A DNA stretch of 18,666 nucleotides from Lachnospiraceae bacterium UBA3785 (GCA_002369495.1 DFFD01000070.1:1-18666), one strand, 5' to 3'. Positions 6,638-14,685 are shown, counted from the stretch's first letter. Made by a program: numbers and translations. The notes: a model not told the origin generated them from the sequence alone.

Positions 6638-7627
6638 ATGAAAGCGAAAAGCTCGAACCCTACGATGAAGGACGTTGCGAGGGAGGCAGGCGTCGCGCTG
6701 GGAACCGTGTCAAAAGTGATGAACAACATACCGGTCGGCGAGGACTACCGGATCCGGGTGGAGGAGGCGGCCAAAAAACTGGGCTACCAGGTGAACAGCT
6801 ACGCCAAGGGCCTGAAGACCAACCATACCGGGATCGTCGCGCTGATCATTCCCACCCTGAAGCATCCCTTTTTCGGGGTCCTGACGGACAACGTCTGCCA
6901 GGTGCTGATGAAGCGGGGCTTCCGGACGCTCCTCGCGACGACGGAATCCGACATGGAAATGGAAAATAACTGCATCCGCATGGCCCGCCAGCACAAGGTC
7001 GAGGGAATCATCGCGCTGACCTACAACCCGGATATCGAGATCGATGAGGAGATCCCGTTCGTCAGCATCGACCGCTTCTACACGAACAGGGTGCCCTGCG
7101 TCGCCTCGGACAATTACGGCGGCGGACAGCTCGCGGCGCAGAAGCTTTATGAGCTCGGCGCCCGGAAGCTGCTGCACCTGCGCATCGGGTCCCCGGTGAT
7201 CGGAGAGCCGGACAAGCGCGAGGCGGGCTTCGAGTCCTGGTGCCAGCTCAACGGAGTGCCTTACCGTGTGGTCCACAAGAACGATGCTGACGGCCTTATG
7301 TCCTTCCGTCCGATCCTTGAGGAAATGATCCGGGACGGAAAACCGGAGTATGACGGGATCTTCTGCAACACGGACCAGCTGGCTGCGGTGATCCTGAAGA
7401 TGCTCCGGCAGCTGGGGCTCTCCGTGCCGGAGGATGTCCAGGTCATCGGGTACGACGGGCTGCTGGATTTCACCGATTACAAACCTTACTGCTCTTCGAT
7501 CGTCCAGCCGGTGGAGCGGATGGCGGAGACGGCGGTGGATATCCTGTTAAATGAAGACCGCTCGAAGCTGCCGGCGCTGACCTGCCTGCCGGTGAGCTAC
7601 AGGCCGGGAGGGACGACGAGGGATTAA
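6638..7627 (+). CDS. LacI-family transcriptional regulator, copy 1
   Basis: DNA-binding repressor of the LacI/GalR family, 329 residues. The helix-turn-helix is at about 10-30 (MKDVAREAGVALGTVSKVMN), followed by the hinge segment NSYAKGLKT (53-61) and a periplasmic-binding-protein-like sensor domain (65-329) ending RPGGTTRD. An ungapped comparison with the second regulator (14743-15732) gives about 75% identity over identical length. At the recognition helix this copy has Lys26 where the other has Arg; the position corresponds to a DNA-contacting Arg of LacI. It lies ten bases after greA, with a purine-rich site before the ATG. Likely targets are the TGNAACGTTNCA-type operators at 9441-9489, which is inference. 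The sugar ligand is unknown. Confidence 0.93.
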   Translation: MKAKSSNPTMKDVAREAGVALGTVSKVMNNIPVGEDYRIRVEEAAKKLGYQVNSYAKGLKTNHTGIVALIIPTLKHPFFGVLTDNVCQVLMKRGFRTLLATTESDMEMENNCIRMARQHKVEGIIALTYNPDIEIDEEIPFVSIDRFYTNRVPCVASDNYGGGQLAAQKLYELGARKLLHLRIGSPVIGEPDKREAGFESWCQLNGVPYRVVHKNDADGLMSFRPILEEMIRDGKPEYDGIFCNTDQLAAVILKMLRQLGLSVPEDVQVIGYDGLLDFTDYKPYCSSIVQPVERMAETAVDILLNEDRSKLPALTCLPVSYRPGGTTRD

Positions 7628-7628
7628 A

Positions 7629-7757
7629 GGTTCTCAAAAACCCAGGGACGGTTCTCAAAGCACAGGGACGGTTCCTGGGGGACGGTTCTATGCACAAAAA
7701 AAGGTTCTCGTTTGAGAACCTTTTTTGTACGAGAACCGTCCCTGGGAACCGTCCCCT
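7629..7757. repeat. GGGACGGTTC-family repeat, copy B, with bidirectional terminator core
   Basis: An isolated GGGACGGTTCTC (7645-7656) precedes a large inverted repeat (7665-7755). Each arm has two tandem GGGACGGTTC units, and the core is a hairpin AAAAAAAGGTTCTC-GTTT-GAGAACCTTTTTT (7696-7726). The core is a good intrinsic terminator both ways and separates the convergent lacI copy 1 (plus) and YesL gene (minus). Core and inner arm closely match copy E at 18455-18521. Confidence 0.85.
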
Positions 7758-7760
7758 CTC

Positions 7761-8516
7761 TTACGCCTCCCTCTCCGCAAACTTCTCCTCGATCAGAAGC
7801 TCGCGGTTCAGGTCCTCATAGATGATGAGCTGCGTCAGGAACAGGATGTACCAGAACCCGAGGAAGGGCACGAGCACCAGCGTCCAGGGGGCAAAGAGCA
7901 CGTAGATCCCGATGTAGATGAGCTGGATCGCCGCGATCCCGAGGACCTTCCAGAGGTATTTCGCCGCAAACAGGATCATGTTCCGCACGGTCGCAGAGAG
8001 CGGCTGCGAAAAAAGCACGAGCTGCGGCCAGAACAGCGACTGGATGACGAGAAAGAAGACCGCCGCGATGAGGTACCAGAGGATGGTCGCGAGCGAGGGA
8101 GACGTGCTGGCCCAGTAGAGCATGAAGCCCATGAAAATGAAAAGCCCCCCGATCAGCCCGAACAATGCCCCCGGCAGCAGGGAATCGACCAGATTCTGCC
8201 GGAAGGCCTTTGGCCAGTTCTCAGCCCAGCGGCCCGGCGCGTCGCGGTAGCCGCGGTAGAGCGTGTCGAACATCGCGGCGAAGAACGGCCCGAAAATCGC
8301 GCCTCCGACGAGGGAGGCCGGGATCAGCACGAGAACGCTCGACGAGAGCACCGCATAGCCGATCCCGACGGCGAGCGGGAGCGCGCCGAGGACCGTGAGA
8401 AGATTGGTCTTGAAGTAGTTGCCTGCGTGGAAGGAGATCAGCTGTTTGTAGCGGTAAAAACCGGTCATGCGGGCGCTCTCATCGTAGCCCGGATCGTCAG
8501 GAATAAAAAGTCCCAT
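7761..8516 (-). CDS. YesL/DUF624-like integral membrane protein
   Basis: A 251-residue hydrophobic protein with about five or six membrane segments (roughly residues 38-60, 62-85, 113-135, 140-170, 195-230). Length and pattern, with the polar loop FDTLYRGYRDAPGRWAENWPKAFRQN between early helices, resemble the DUF624/YesL family. Members often neighbour LplB/YtcP-type sugar transporters in Firmicutes, and one such transporter starts 1 kb away on the other strand. Biochemical role is unknown. It starts one base after the stop of the upstream gene, so the two are translationally coupled and share the promoter at 9276-9304. Its 3' end abuts repeat copy B. Confidence 0.75.
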   Translation of the reverse strand: MGLFIPDDPGYDESARMTGFYRYKQLISFHAGNYFKTNLLTVLGALPLAVGIGYAVLSSSVLVLIPASLVGGAIFGPFFAAMFDTLYRGYRDAPGRWAENWPKAFRQNLVDSLLPGALFGLIGGLFIFMGFMLYWASTSPSLATILWYLIAAVFFLVIQSLFWPQLVLFSQPLSATVRNMILFAAKYLWKVLGIAAIQLIYIGIYVLFAPWTLVLVPFLGFWYILFLTQLIIYEDLNRELLIEEKFAEREA

Positions 8517-8517
8517 A

Positions 8518-9228
8518 TTATTTTCCCCCTGTGAGTTTTGACCAGAAGGCGTCGTACGCCTCCTGGTTTTTATTTTCCGAACCTTCGCGCGGCAGCCTCC
8601 GCGCGAGAGAAAGGCCGGTGAGGAGCTCCGCGCTCTCGCCGCTCACGGTCTCCCCGGTGATGAGGCTTTCCTCGTAGGTGCCGAGATCCGCATTCGCAAG
8701 GCCGGGGACTTCCTCAAAGGGGAGCGCGAGACGGCCGTCGGAAAGCGGCTGAAGCACCATGTAGCTCTCCTCGAAGGCTTCCGGATCCTCGAGCAGGAAG
8801 AAGGCGCTCGTGCAGTCCTCAAGGTCCGCCATGAGCCGGATCTCGGAGGCGGTGTTGCTGCCGGCGACGGCTTCATTTCCCGCCGCTTCCTCCGTGTTCT
8901 TCACATACTGGACAACGGAGACAGTGATCTCCCCGTTGCCGGTCAGGTCCTCGCCGAACGCGGCGGCCGCCGCGCCGAGGGCACTGACCGTGTCGGACGG
9001 GAGCGTCTTTGTCCCGACATAGGCAATCTGGTAATCCGGCACGCTTCTGGCCGAAACATACGCGCTGTGCGCGAGGTCTGCCGCGATTATGATCAGTACG
9101 GCTGCGATCACCAGGTGCCATTTGTGATAGTCGAACCAGTTCCTGAGCTTCTCCTCTTTCGTCAGGGGCTTCGGCGGCTCGGCGGGTTTTACGTCCCGGA
9201 GCTGGTATTTGATGTATTCGCTTGCCAT
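8518..9228 (-). CDS. Single-pass membrane protein of unknown function, partner of the YesL-like gene
   Basis: About 236 residues. A charged cytoplasmic N-terminus (1-37, PPKPLTKEEKLRNWFDYHKWH) precedes one membrane helix (about 38-58, VIAAVLIIIAADLAHSAYV) and an outside domain of about 180 residues. The outside part contains YQIAYVGTKTLPSDTVSAL and DLTGNGEITVSVVQYV; the latter resembles a DxNGDG calcium-type loop with changes (TGNG). No enzymatic motif is visible. I prefer the second ATG (9228), nine bases from AGGAGG, over that at 9234, only three bases away. It is coupled to the YesL-like gene and has its own promoter, divergent from the sugar operon. The pair may assist or sense the transporter; this is inference. 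Confidence 0.8.
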   Translation of the reverse strand: MASEYIKYQLRDVKPAEPPKPLTKEEKLRNWFDYHKWHLVIAAVLIIIAADLAHSAYVSARSVPDYQIAYVGTKTLPSDTVSALGAAAAAFGEDLTGNGEITVSVVQYVKNTEEAAGNEAVAGSNTASEIRLMADLEDCTSAFFLLEDPEAFEESYMVLQPLSDGRLALPFEEVPGLANADLGTYEESLITGETVSGESAELLTGLSLARRLPREGSENKNQEAYDAFWSKLTGGK

Positions 9229-9275
9229 GAGCATGTTCCTCCTGTCAAAAACCGCCGGTCAGCCCGGCTTTCCTA

Positions 9276-9304
9276 ATTATAGCATGAAAAACGGTGAAAC
9301 TCAA
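9276..9304 (-). promoter_or_regulatory. Promoter of the one-TM protein / YesL-like operon
   Basis: On the minus strand TTGAGT (9299-9304), a 17-base spacer and TATAAT (9276-9281), with TG one base before the -10, form a strong sigma-A promoter. The leader includes a small GCCGG/CCGGC hairpin (9253-9267) just ahead of the ribosome binding site. Confidence 0.8.
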
Positions 9305-9400
9305 ACAAACAATTCATGAAATCCGATGTGTAAATGTCACTAAATTTAACATGAAATTTTGTAAAAAAACACGAAAATCGACGATGGATGAAAAAACTCA

Positions 9401-9430
9401 TTGACATGCCGGTGCAGAGAAGAGTAAAAT
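9401..9430 (+). promoter_or_regulatory. Promoter of the sugar ABC / GH32 operon
   Basis: A perfect TTGACA (9401-9406), an 18-base spacer and TAAAAT (9425-9430). The start point near 9437 is immediately followed by a LacI-type operator, the classical roadblock arrangement. Confidence 0.8.
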
Positions 9431-9440
9431 ACAACTAACA

Positions 9441-9489
9441 TGTAACGTTTCACAGAACGTGATGGCGCCTATTTTCGTGAAACGTTACG
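9441..9489. promoter_or_regulatory. Paired LacI-family operators
   Basis: TGTAACGTTTCA (9441-9452) and TGAAACGTTACG (9478-9489) each centre on AACGTT, the central-CG pattern of LacI-family operators. Together they form a perfect 12-bp inverted repeat, GTAACGTTTCAC (9442-9453) against GTGAAACGTTAC (9477-9488), with centres 37 bp apart. Both lie downstream of the predicted start point. They are shorter than the usual 14-bp catabolite (CcpA) site, so one or both LacI paralogs encoded nearby are the likelier binders. Confidence 0.75.
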
Positions 9490-9557
9490 CAAACCGGAAT
9501 GACTGCAGCGTTCCGGCCGCAGCTGTCAACCTTTTTTAATGAATAGGAGATAGGTAA

Positions 9558-10484
9558 ATGGCAAAAGACAAGAATGCCGTAGCCGTACCCCAGCCGCCGC
9601 TTTCCAAACGGATCAAGGCGAACTGGCAGCTTTATGTGCTCCTCCTGATCCCCGTTGTCCTCACCTTCATCTACAAGTACATCCCGATGTACGGCATCCA
9701 GATCGCCTTCCGGGATTACAAGGCGAGCCGCGGCTATCTGGGAAGCGAATGGGTCGGATTTGAGTGGTTCGAGCGTTTCTTCACGGCTCCGACTGCCGGC
9801 CGAATGATCAAGAATACATTCCTTCTTGCTCTCTTCAGCCTGCTGTGGAGCTTCCCGATCCCGATCATCCTCTCGCTCTGCATCAACCAGCTTCGGTTTG
9901 CGAAGTACAAGAGGGTCGTCCAGACCGTGCTCTATGCACCGCACTTCATTTCCACCATGGTCGTATGCGGCATGATCCGCATCTTCCTGAGCCCGTCCGG
10001 CGGACTCATCAACCTGCTTCTCGGCACCAGCATCGATTTCCTGACTGAATCTTCCGCGTTCCGTACGATCTACATCGCGTCGGGCATTTGGCAGGATGCA
10101 GGCTGGGGCTGCATCATCTACTTGGCAACGCTTTCCTCGGTCGACACCAGCCTCTACGAGGCGGCGAAGGTCGACGGCGCTTCGGTCTGGCAGCGCATCA
10201 TGAACATCGACGTTCCGGCTCTGCTCCCGATGGCGATCCTGAACCTCATCATGAGCGCAGGCTCCCTGATGAACGTCGGCTTCGAGAAAGCCTGGCTGCT
10301 TCAGACGGACCTCAACAAGGCGACTTCCGACATTATTGCGGTCTATGTCTACCAGCAGGGCATTGAGAATGCCAAGTACAGCTACTCGACGGCGGTCGGT
10401 CTGTTCAATACGGCGGTCAACCTGATCCTGCTGTTTATTGTCAACAAGATCGCGTCGAAGGCCTCCGACGTAGACTTCGTGTAA
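9558..10484 (+). CDS. ABC sugar transporter permease, LplB-like
   Basis: First of two membrane subunits of a carbohydrate ABC importer. The 308-residue protein has about six transmembrane helices and the EAA loop YEAAKVDGASVWQRIMNIDVP (200-220), which docks the ATPase. The N-terminal YVLLLIPVVLTFIYKYIPMYGIQIAFRDY (26-54) is typical of the LplB subgroup. AGGAGA lies eight bases before the ATG. The next permease begins ten bases after its stop. Neither ATPase nor another permease is encoded nearby. With the GH32 enzyme downstream, the likely cargo is sucrose or a short fructan; this is inference from context. Confidence 0.92.
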   Translation: MAKDKNAVAVPQPPLSKRIKANWQLYVLLLIPVVLTFIYKYIPMYGIQIAFRDYKASRGYLGSEWVGFEWFERFFTAPTAGRMIKNTFLLALFSLLWSFPIPIILSLCINQLRFAKYKRVVQTVLYAPHFISTMVVCGMIRIFLSPSGGLINLLLGTSIDFLTESSAFRTIYIASGIWQDAGWGCIIYLATLSSVDTSLYEAAKVDGASVWQRIMNIDVPALLPMAILNLIMSAGSLMNVGFEKAWLLQTDLNKATSDIIAVYVYQQGIENAKYSYSTAVGLFNTAVNLILLFIVNKIASKASDVDFV

Positions 10485-10494
10485 GGAGGGAATT

Positions 10495-11397
10495 ATGGGA
10501 AAAAATAAAAACAACTCCGTCGGCATGTCCGACCGGACAAGCGACATTATCCTTGTTCTCATTACGTTCCTCGTCATGTTCATCGTGGCTTACCCGCTCT
10601 ACTACGTCCTGATCGCTTCGTTCTCGAACCCGTACGATGTGTACGCAGGCAAGACCTTCCTGTTCCCGAGCGATTTCTCCCTCAAGGGCTATCAGGCGGT
10701 CTTTGCGGATCCGCAGATCCTGGTCGGCTATAAGAACTCGATCCTTTACACGGTCATCGGTACCATTTTCTCGGTCACCATGCTCTACATCACGGCTTAC
10801 CCGATGGCGCAGAAGGATCTGCCGGGCAGAAAGTTCTTCAGCATTTTCTTCCTGATCACGATGTACTTCGGCGGCGGCCTGATCCCGACCTACCTGGTCG
10901 TCAAGCAGACCGGCCTCATCAACAACATCTGGGCTCTGTTCCTTCCGGGCGGCGTTGCTGTCGGCAACATGATCATTGTCCGCAACTATTTCCAGAACAG
11001 CATTCCGCGTGAGCTCATCGAGGCGGCGGAGATCGACGGCTGCACCAAGCTGCGCACATTTGTCAGCGTGGTCATCCCGCTCTCCATGCCGATCATGGCG
11101 GTTATGGTCGTCTTCTCGATGGTCGCTTACTGGAACGACTGGTTCACGGCTCTCATTTACCTGACCGGCGCTGAGAAAGCTCCGCTTCCGCTGGTCCTCC
11201 GCAACATTCTGATCAAGTCTTCGACGAGCGCTTCCCAGGCCAGCACGATTTCCGGCGGCTATGCAGAGCTCAACAAGCTGACAGAAATGATCAAGTTCTC
11301 GTCCATCATCGTCGCGGCTGCTCCGATGCTGATCATTTACCCGTTCGTTCAGAAGTATTTCGAAAAGGGTATGATGGCCGGTGCCGTCAAGGGCTGA
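10495..11397 (+). CDS. ABC sugar transporter permease, YtcP/UgpE-like
   Basis: Second membrane subunit, 300 residues with about six helices. The EAA loop is at about 175-200 (IEAAEIDGCTKLRTFVSVVIP). The periplasmic stretch around 120-145 (ITMYFGGGLIPTYLVVKQTGL) is characteristic of the YtcP group paired with LplB-type permeases. The C-terminus QKYFEKGMMAGAVKG is the family's usual ending. A perfect AAGGAGG precedes the ATG by five bases. Expected to form a heterodimer with the upstream permease. Confidence 0.92.
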   Translation: MGKNKNNSVGMSDRTSDIILVLITFLVMFIVAYPLYYVLIASFSNPYDVYAGKTFLFPSDFSLKGYQAVFADPQILVGYKNSILYTVIGTIFSVTMLYITAYPMAQKDLPGRKFFSIFFLITMYFGGGLIPTYLVVKQTGLINNIWALFLPGGVAVGNMIIVRNYFQNSIPRELIEAAEIDGCTKLRTFVSVVIPLSMPIMAVMVVFSMVAYWNDWFTALIYLTGAEKAPLPLVLRNILIKSSTSASQASTISGGYAELNKLTEMIKFSSIIVAAAPMLIIYPFVQKYFEKGMMAGAVKG

Positions 11398-11439
11398 TGG
11401 ATCATGATAACACCACAATAAGGTAAGGAGAAAAAGCAA

Positions 11440-13128
11440 ATGAAAAACATGAAGAAATTCACAGCTCTCTTCCTCGTCGGCGCCATGGCGGCTTCTCTTG
11501 CGGCATGCGGCGGCGGCTCGACCTCCGGCGGCTCGACCTCCGGCGGCTCCACAGGCGGATCCGAGGCGGAAGCCAACACCGACACCTCCCAGACTGAGTT
11601 CGAGATCATGGGCGGTCAGTCCGCTCTGTCTCCGGGCTACAAGGACAATGAAGTCCTCAACAAGCTTCAGGAGGAAGCCGGCATCAGCATCACATGGAAC
11701 ACCATGAGCGACTCCCTTTCCGAGCAGGTCAACATCCACATCGCGGGCGGCGAGCTTCCGGACGCGTTCATGGGCGTAGGCTTCTCGAACTATGACCTCA
11801 CCAACTACGGCGAGGACGGCACCTTCATCGACCTGACTCCGTACATCAACGAGGAGACGATGCCGAACCTGACCGCGATCCTTGAGGAGCATCCGAACAT
11901 CCGCGCCGCCATCACGATGGACGACGGCTGCATCTACGGTCTTCCGTCCGCAGAGCAGATGGGCACCGCCGGTATCGGCAAGGAAGAGGACTACTCCATC
12001 TTCTCGATCCCGCAGTTCTCGATGATCAACAAGGCATGGCTCGATGACCTCGGCCTCGAAGTCCCGACCACGCTTGACGAGCTTCATGACGCCCTGAAGG
12101 CTTTCAAGGACAACGATATGTCCGCGAAGTACTACGGCAACGATGCGGGAACCACGATCCCGATGACCACCGGCTTTGACCAGTGGTGCTGGGGCCAGAA
12201 CATCTTCTACGCCGGCTTCGGCTTCACCAACTGGCCGAACGACGTCATCAACGACCTGGTTCTGCAGAAGGACGGCAAGGTCAACTTCGTCTGCGATGAT
12301 GACAACTATCGCGATGCTCTGACCTACTTCCATGACTGGTATGCAGAAGGCCTCATCGACATCGAGATGTTCTCTCAGTCTGACACACAGCTTATGTCCA
12401 AGTGCCAGCAGGGCTACGTCGGTGTCTCCACATGGTGGTACATCGAGGAGCTGATGGGCGACTATGCGAAGGATTACGTCTTCCTGCCGGTCCTTGACGG
12501 TCCGGACGGCACGCACAACGTCACGATCCGTACAGGCGGCGGCACAGGCTCCGGCCAGCTCTCCATCACCGAGAAGTGCCAGAGCCCGGCTAACCTCCTC
12601 AAGTTCTTCGACCTCTGGTATACCGGCGAGAACGTTATGCAGCTTCAGTACGGCCCGATCGGTGTCTTCTTCACCGAGCAGGACGAGAACGGTATCTGGA
12701 AGTCCATCACCGAAGAAGAAGCTCAGGCTAAGTTCGGCAAGGGCGCCGGCGAGCTGAAGTCCACCTACGAAGTTGCAGGTCCGAAGCTCATCCTCTCCAA
12801 GTACTACAGCGAGAACTTCTACATGGAAGACCGCGCGATCGAGAGACTGACCGACCTCTATGATTACTGGATGCCGCAGGTCTCCGATACGACCGTATAC
12901 CCGATCGACTGCGTCTACACCTCTGAAGAGCTCGAGACGATCGATCGCTACAAAGCGGACTTTGAGAACACTGTTGCCGAGCAGGAAGGCCTCTGGCTCA
13001 AGAACGGCGGCCCGACCGACGCTGAGTGGGAAGCTTACAAGCAGAACCTTGTCGACACCTGCGGTATGGACAAGCTCCTTGAGGTTTACCAGGGCGCTTA
13101 TGACCGCTATGCAGAGGCAATGGAATAA
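11440..13128 (+). CDS. Lipoprotein sugar-binding protein of the ABC importer
   Basis: Extracytoplasmic substrate-binding subunit, anchored by lipid. It has a basic N-terminus, hydrophobic core and lipobox SLAAC with Cys23. A flexible Gly/Ser linker (24-42) is encoded by 15-base tandem repeats and precedes the binding domain. The 562-residue length places it with the large LplA-type solute-binding proteins rather than the 400-residue MalE type. The domain contains many aromatics (for example FDQWCWGQNIF, VSTWWYIEEL) of the kind that stack on sugars. AAGGAG lies nine bases before the ATG. A hairpin follows the stop (13150-13173), which may raise its mRNA level relative to downstream genes. Confidence 0.92.
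   Translation: MKNMKKFTALFLVGAMAASLAACGGGSTSGGSTSGGSTGGSEAEANTDTSQTEFEIMGGQSALSPGYKDNEVLNKLQEEAGISITWNTMSDSLSEQVNIHIAGGELPDAFMGVGFSNYDLTNYGEDGTFIDLTPYINEETMPNLTAILEEHPNIRAAITMDDGCIYGLPSAEQMGTAGIGKEEDYSIFSIPQFSMINKAWLDDLGLEVPTTLDELHDALKAFKDNDMSAKYYGNDAGTTIPMTTGFDQWCWGQNIFYAGFGFTNWPNDVINDLVLQKDGKVNFVCDDDNYRDALTYFHDWYAEGLIDIEMFSQSDTQLMSKCQQGYVGVSTWWYIEELMGDYAKDYVFLPVLDGPDGTHNVTIRTGGGTGSGQLSITEKCQSPANLLKFFDLWYTGENVMQLQYGPIGVFFTEQDENGIWKSITEEEAQAKFGKGAGELKSTYEVAGPKLILSKYYSENFYMEDRAIERLTDLYDYWMPQVSDTTVYPIDCVYTSEELETIDRYKADFENTVAEQEGLWLKNGGPTDAEWEAYKQNLVDTCGMDKLLEVYQGAYDRYAEAME
11512..11556 (+). repeat. 15-bp tandem repeat encoding the lipoprotein linker
   Basis: GGCGGCTCGACCTCC occurs twice exactly (11512-11526, 11527-11541), with a third degenerate unit (11542-11556). 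Each encodes Gly-Gly-Ser-Thr-Ser. In-frame slippage would change linker length without disrupting the protein. Confidence 0.85.
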
Positions 13129-13149
13129 AACTTGACGACTAACGGAATG

Positions 13150-13173
13150 GGGGGACGACTTAGGCCGTCCCCC
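13150..13173 (+). promoter_or_regulatory. Intercistronic hairpin between the binding protein and GH32 gene
   Basis: GGGGGACG (13150-13157) and CGTCCCCC (13166-13173) form a perfect 8-bp GC-rich stem with an 8-base loop, 21 bases after the binding-protein stop. Only three T's follow, so full termination is unlikely. Such structures commonly protect the upstream mRNA end or partly attenuate downstream genes. The GGGGACG stem loosely resembles the GGGACGG repeat unit but lacks its TTC. Confidence 0.7.
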
Positions 13174-13197
13174 GTCTTTATGCAGGGAGAAGACGAA

Positions 13198-14685
13198 ATG
13201 ATCAGTGAAAAACTGAAAAAAGCGAGAGAATTTGAAGAAAAATTTGCCCGGTTTGTCCCCGAGGACGAGAGACCGGCCTTTCATGTGACCGGGGCAGTCG
13301 GTTGGATCAACGATCCCAACGGATTTTCCGTCTACAAGGGAGAGTATCACCTGTTTTTCCAGTATCATCCGTACACGGTCCAGTGGGGACCCATGCACTG
13401 GGGACACGTGAAGACGCGCGACTTCATAAAATGGGAACGCCTGCCTGTGGCCCTGGCTCCCGACACCGTTTCCGACCGCAGCGGCTGCTACTCCGGCTCC
13501 GCGGTGGAGATGCCCGACGGCCGCCAGCTCATCCTCTATACCGGCATGCAGGCGGATTACGACGAGTACGGCCAGATGTCGGAGATTCAGGAGCAGTGCG
13601 TGGCGATCGGCGACGGCGTGAACTATGAAAAATATGAGGGAAATCCCGTCCTCACCGCAAAGGATCTGCCGGAAGGCGGCAGCATTCACGATTTCCGCGA
13701 TCCGAAGCTTTGGAGAGAGGATGACGGCTTCTACTACTGCGTCGTCGGCAACCGCACGCCGGACGGCAGCGGCGCGATCCTGATGTACAGGAGCGCGGAC
13801 GGCCTGCACTGGACATATGTGACGACTCTCGAGAGATGCTGCAACGAGCTCGGCCGGATGTGGGAGTGCCCGGATTTCTTCCCTCTTGACGGAAAGTATG
13901 TCCTTCTCACCAGCCCGCAGGAGATGATGCCGATGGGCCTCGAATTCCATGCCGGTTTCGGGACTGTCTGCATGATCGGAGAATACAACAAGGTGACCCA
14001 CGAGTTCAGCCGCGAAAATGTAAGCGCGGTCGACTACGGTCTTGATTTCTATGCGCCGCAGACCATGGAGACGCCGGATGGGCGGAGGATCCTCATCGGC
14101 TGGATGCAGAACTGGTCGACGACTTCAAGCCGCAGGCAGGATGCCCGCATCATGGGCGAGATGACGCTGCCCCGCGAGCTCTCGATCCGCGACGGGCGCC
14201 TCATTCAGGTCCCGGTGCGCGAGCTTGAGAACTACAGAGGCCACAAGGTCTCCTACCGCAACGTCATGGTGCGCCAGGAGATGAATCTGGCCGGTGTCAA
14301 GGGACGAATCCTCGACATGACGATCACGGTTCGCCCTGCCGGCAATGTCCTCTACCACGCGTTCCGCTTAAATGTCGCCAAGGACGGTGAGAACGTCACG
14401 ACGGTCCGATACAAGCCGGAGAACAACACGGTGAGAATCGACAGAAGCCGCTCCGGCTTCCCGCACGATATCGTCAATATCCGCGAGCTCGTGGTTCGTC
14501 CGCAGGACGGCTGCGTGAAGATGCGGGTGATCCTGGACAAGCACAGCATGGAGATCTTCTTCAACGACGGCGAACAGGCCGCCAGCACGATCCTCTATAC
14601 ACGTCCCGAGGCACAGTCGATCAGCTTTGAGGCGGAAGGCGACGTCCTGATGGATATCGAGAAGTATGATCTGGTGTTTGACTGA
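13198..14685 (+). CDS. GH32 beta-fructofuranosidase (sucrose / fructo-oligosaccharide hydrolase)
   Basis: Hydrolyses terminal beta-fructosyl bonds. All three GH32 signatures are present: the nucleophile Asp39 in WINDPNG (36-42), the stabilising RDP (167-169) and the acid/base Glu223 in WECPDFF (222-228). GLDFYAPQ (281-288) and the C-terminal beta-sandwich (about 345-495, with MEIFFNDGEQA) complete the fold. There is no signal peptide, so the enzyme is cytoplasmic and acts after import. I chose the ATG at 13198, giving 495 residues: an AGGGAG site lies eight bases upstream. The frame is open back to 13132, but that stretch encodes the hairpin and no family sequence. Sucrose-6-phosphate hydrolase is the alternative name, but the linked importer is ABC-type, so the substrate is probably unphosphorylated. 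Confidence 0.94.
   Translation: MISEKLKKAREFEEKFARFVPEDERPAFHVTGAVGWINDPNGFSVYKGEYHLFFQYHPYTVQWGPMHWGHVKTRDFIKWERLPVALAPDTVSDRSGCYSGSAVEMPDGRQLILYTGMQADYDEYGQMSEIQEQCVAIGDGVNYEKYEGNPVLTAKDLPEGGSIHDFRDPKLWREDDGFYYCVVGNRTPDGSGAILMYRSADGLHWTYVTTLERCCNELGRMWECPDFFPLDGKYVLLTSPQEMMPMGLEFHAGFGTVCMIGEYNKVTHEFSRENVSAVDYGLDFYAPQTMETPDGRRILIGWMQNWSTTSSRRQDARIMGEMTLPRELSIRDGRLIQVPVRELENYRGHKVSYRNVMVRQEMNLAGVKGRILDMTITVRPAGNVLYHAFRLNVAKDGENVTTVRYKPENNTVRIDRSRSGFPHDIVNIRELVVRPQDGCVKMRVILDKHSMEIFFNDGEQAASTILYTRPEAQSISFEAEGDVLMDIEKYDLVFD

Larger units (their letters stand above)
9235..9557. other. Divergent regulatory region between the YesL-like pair and the sugar ABC operon
   Basis: This 323-base gap holds no gene. 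It contains, left to right: a minus-strand promoter (9276-9304), a TTCATGAA palindrome (9313-9320), an AT-rich stretch, a plus-strand promoter (9401-9430), two LacI-type operators (9441-9489), and the leader and ribosome binding site of the first permease. Confidence 0.8.

Noticed and set aside
9441..9452. Catabolite-repression (CcpA cre) site
   Set aside because: The core is a 12-bp TGNAACGTTNCA rather than the 14-bp cre spacing, and the same element is repeated in inverted form. A dedicated LacI-family operator fits better, though CcpA is not formally excluded.
13132..13197. Upstream start for the GH32 protein (22 extra residues)
   Set aside because: The extra codons run through a perfect GC-rich hairpin, have no ribosome binding site and no family similarity; AGGGAG precedes the ATG at 13198.
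10441..14001. A 1186-codon open frame on the minus strand, the longest in the window
   Set aside because: It lies antisense to permease 2, the binding protein and GH32, all with clear family motifs. The translation is Arg/Asp/Val/His-rich with no recognisable domain, as expected when GC-rich codons remove stops from the opposite strand.
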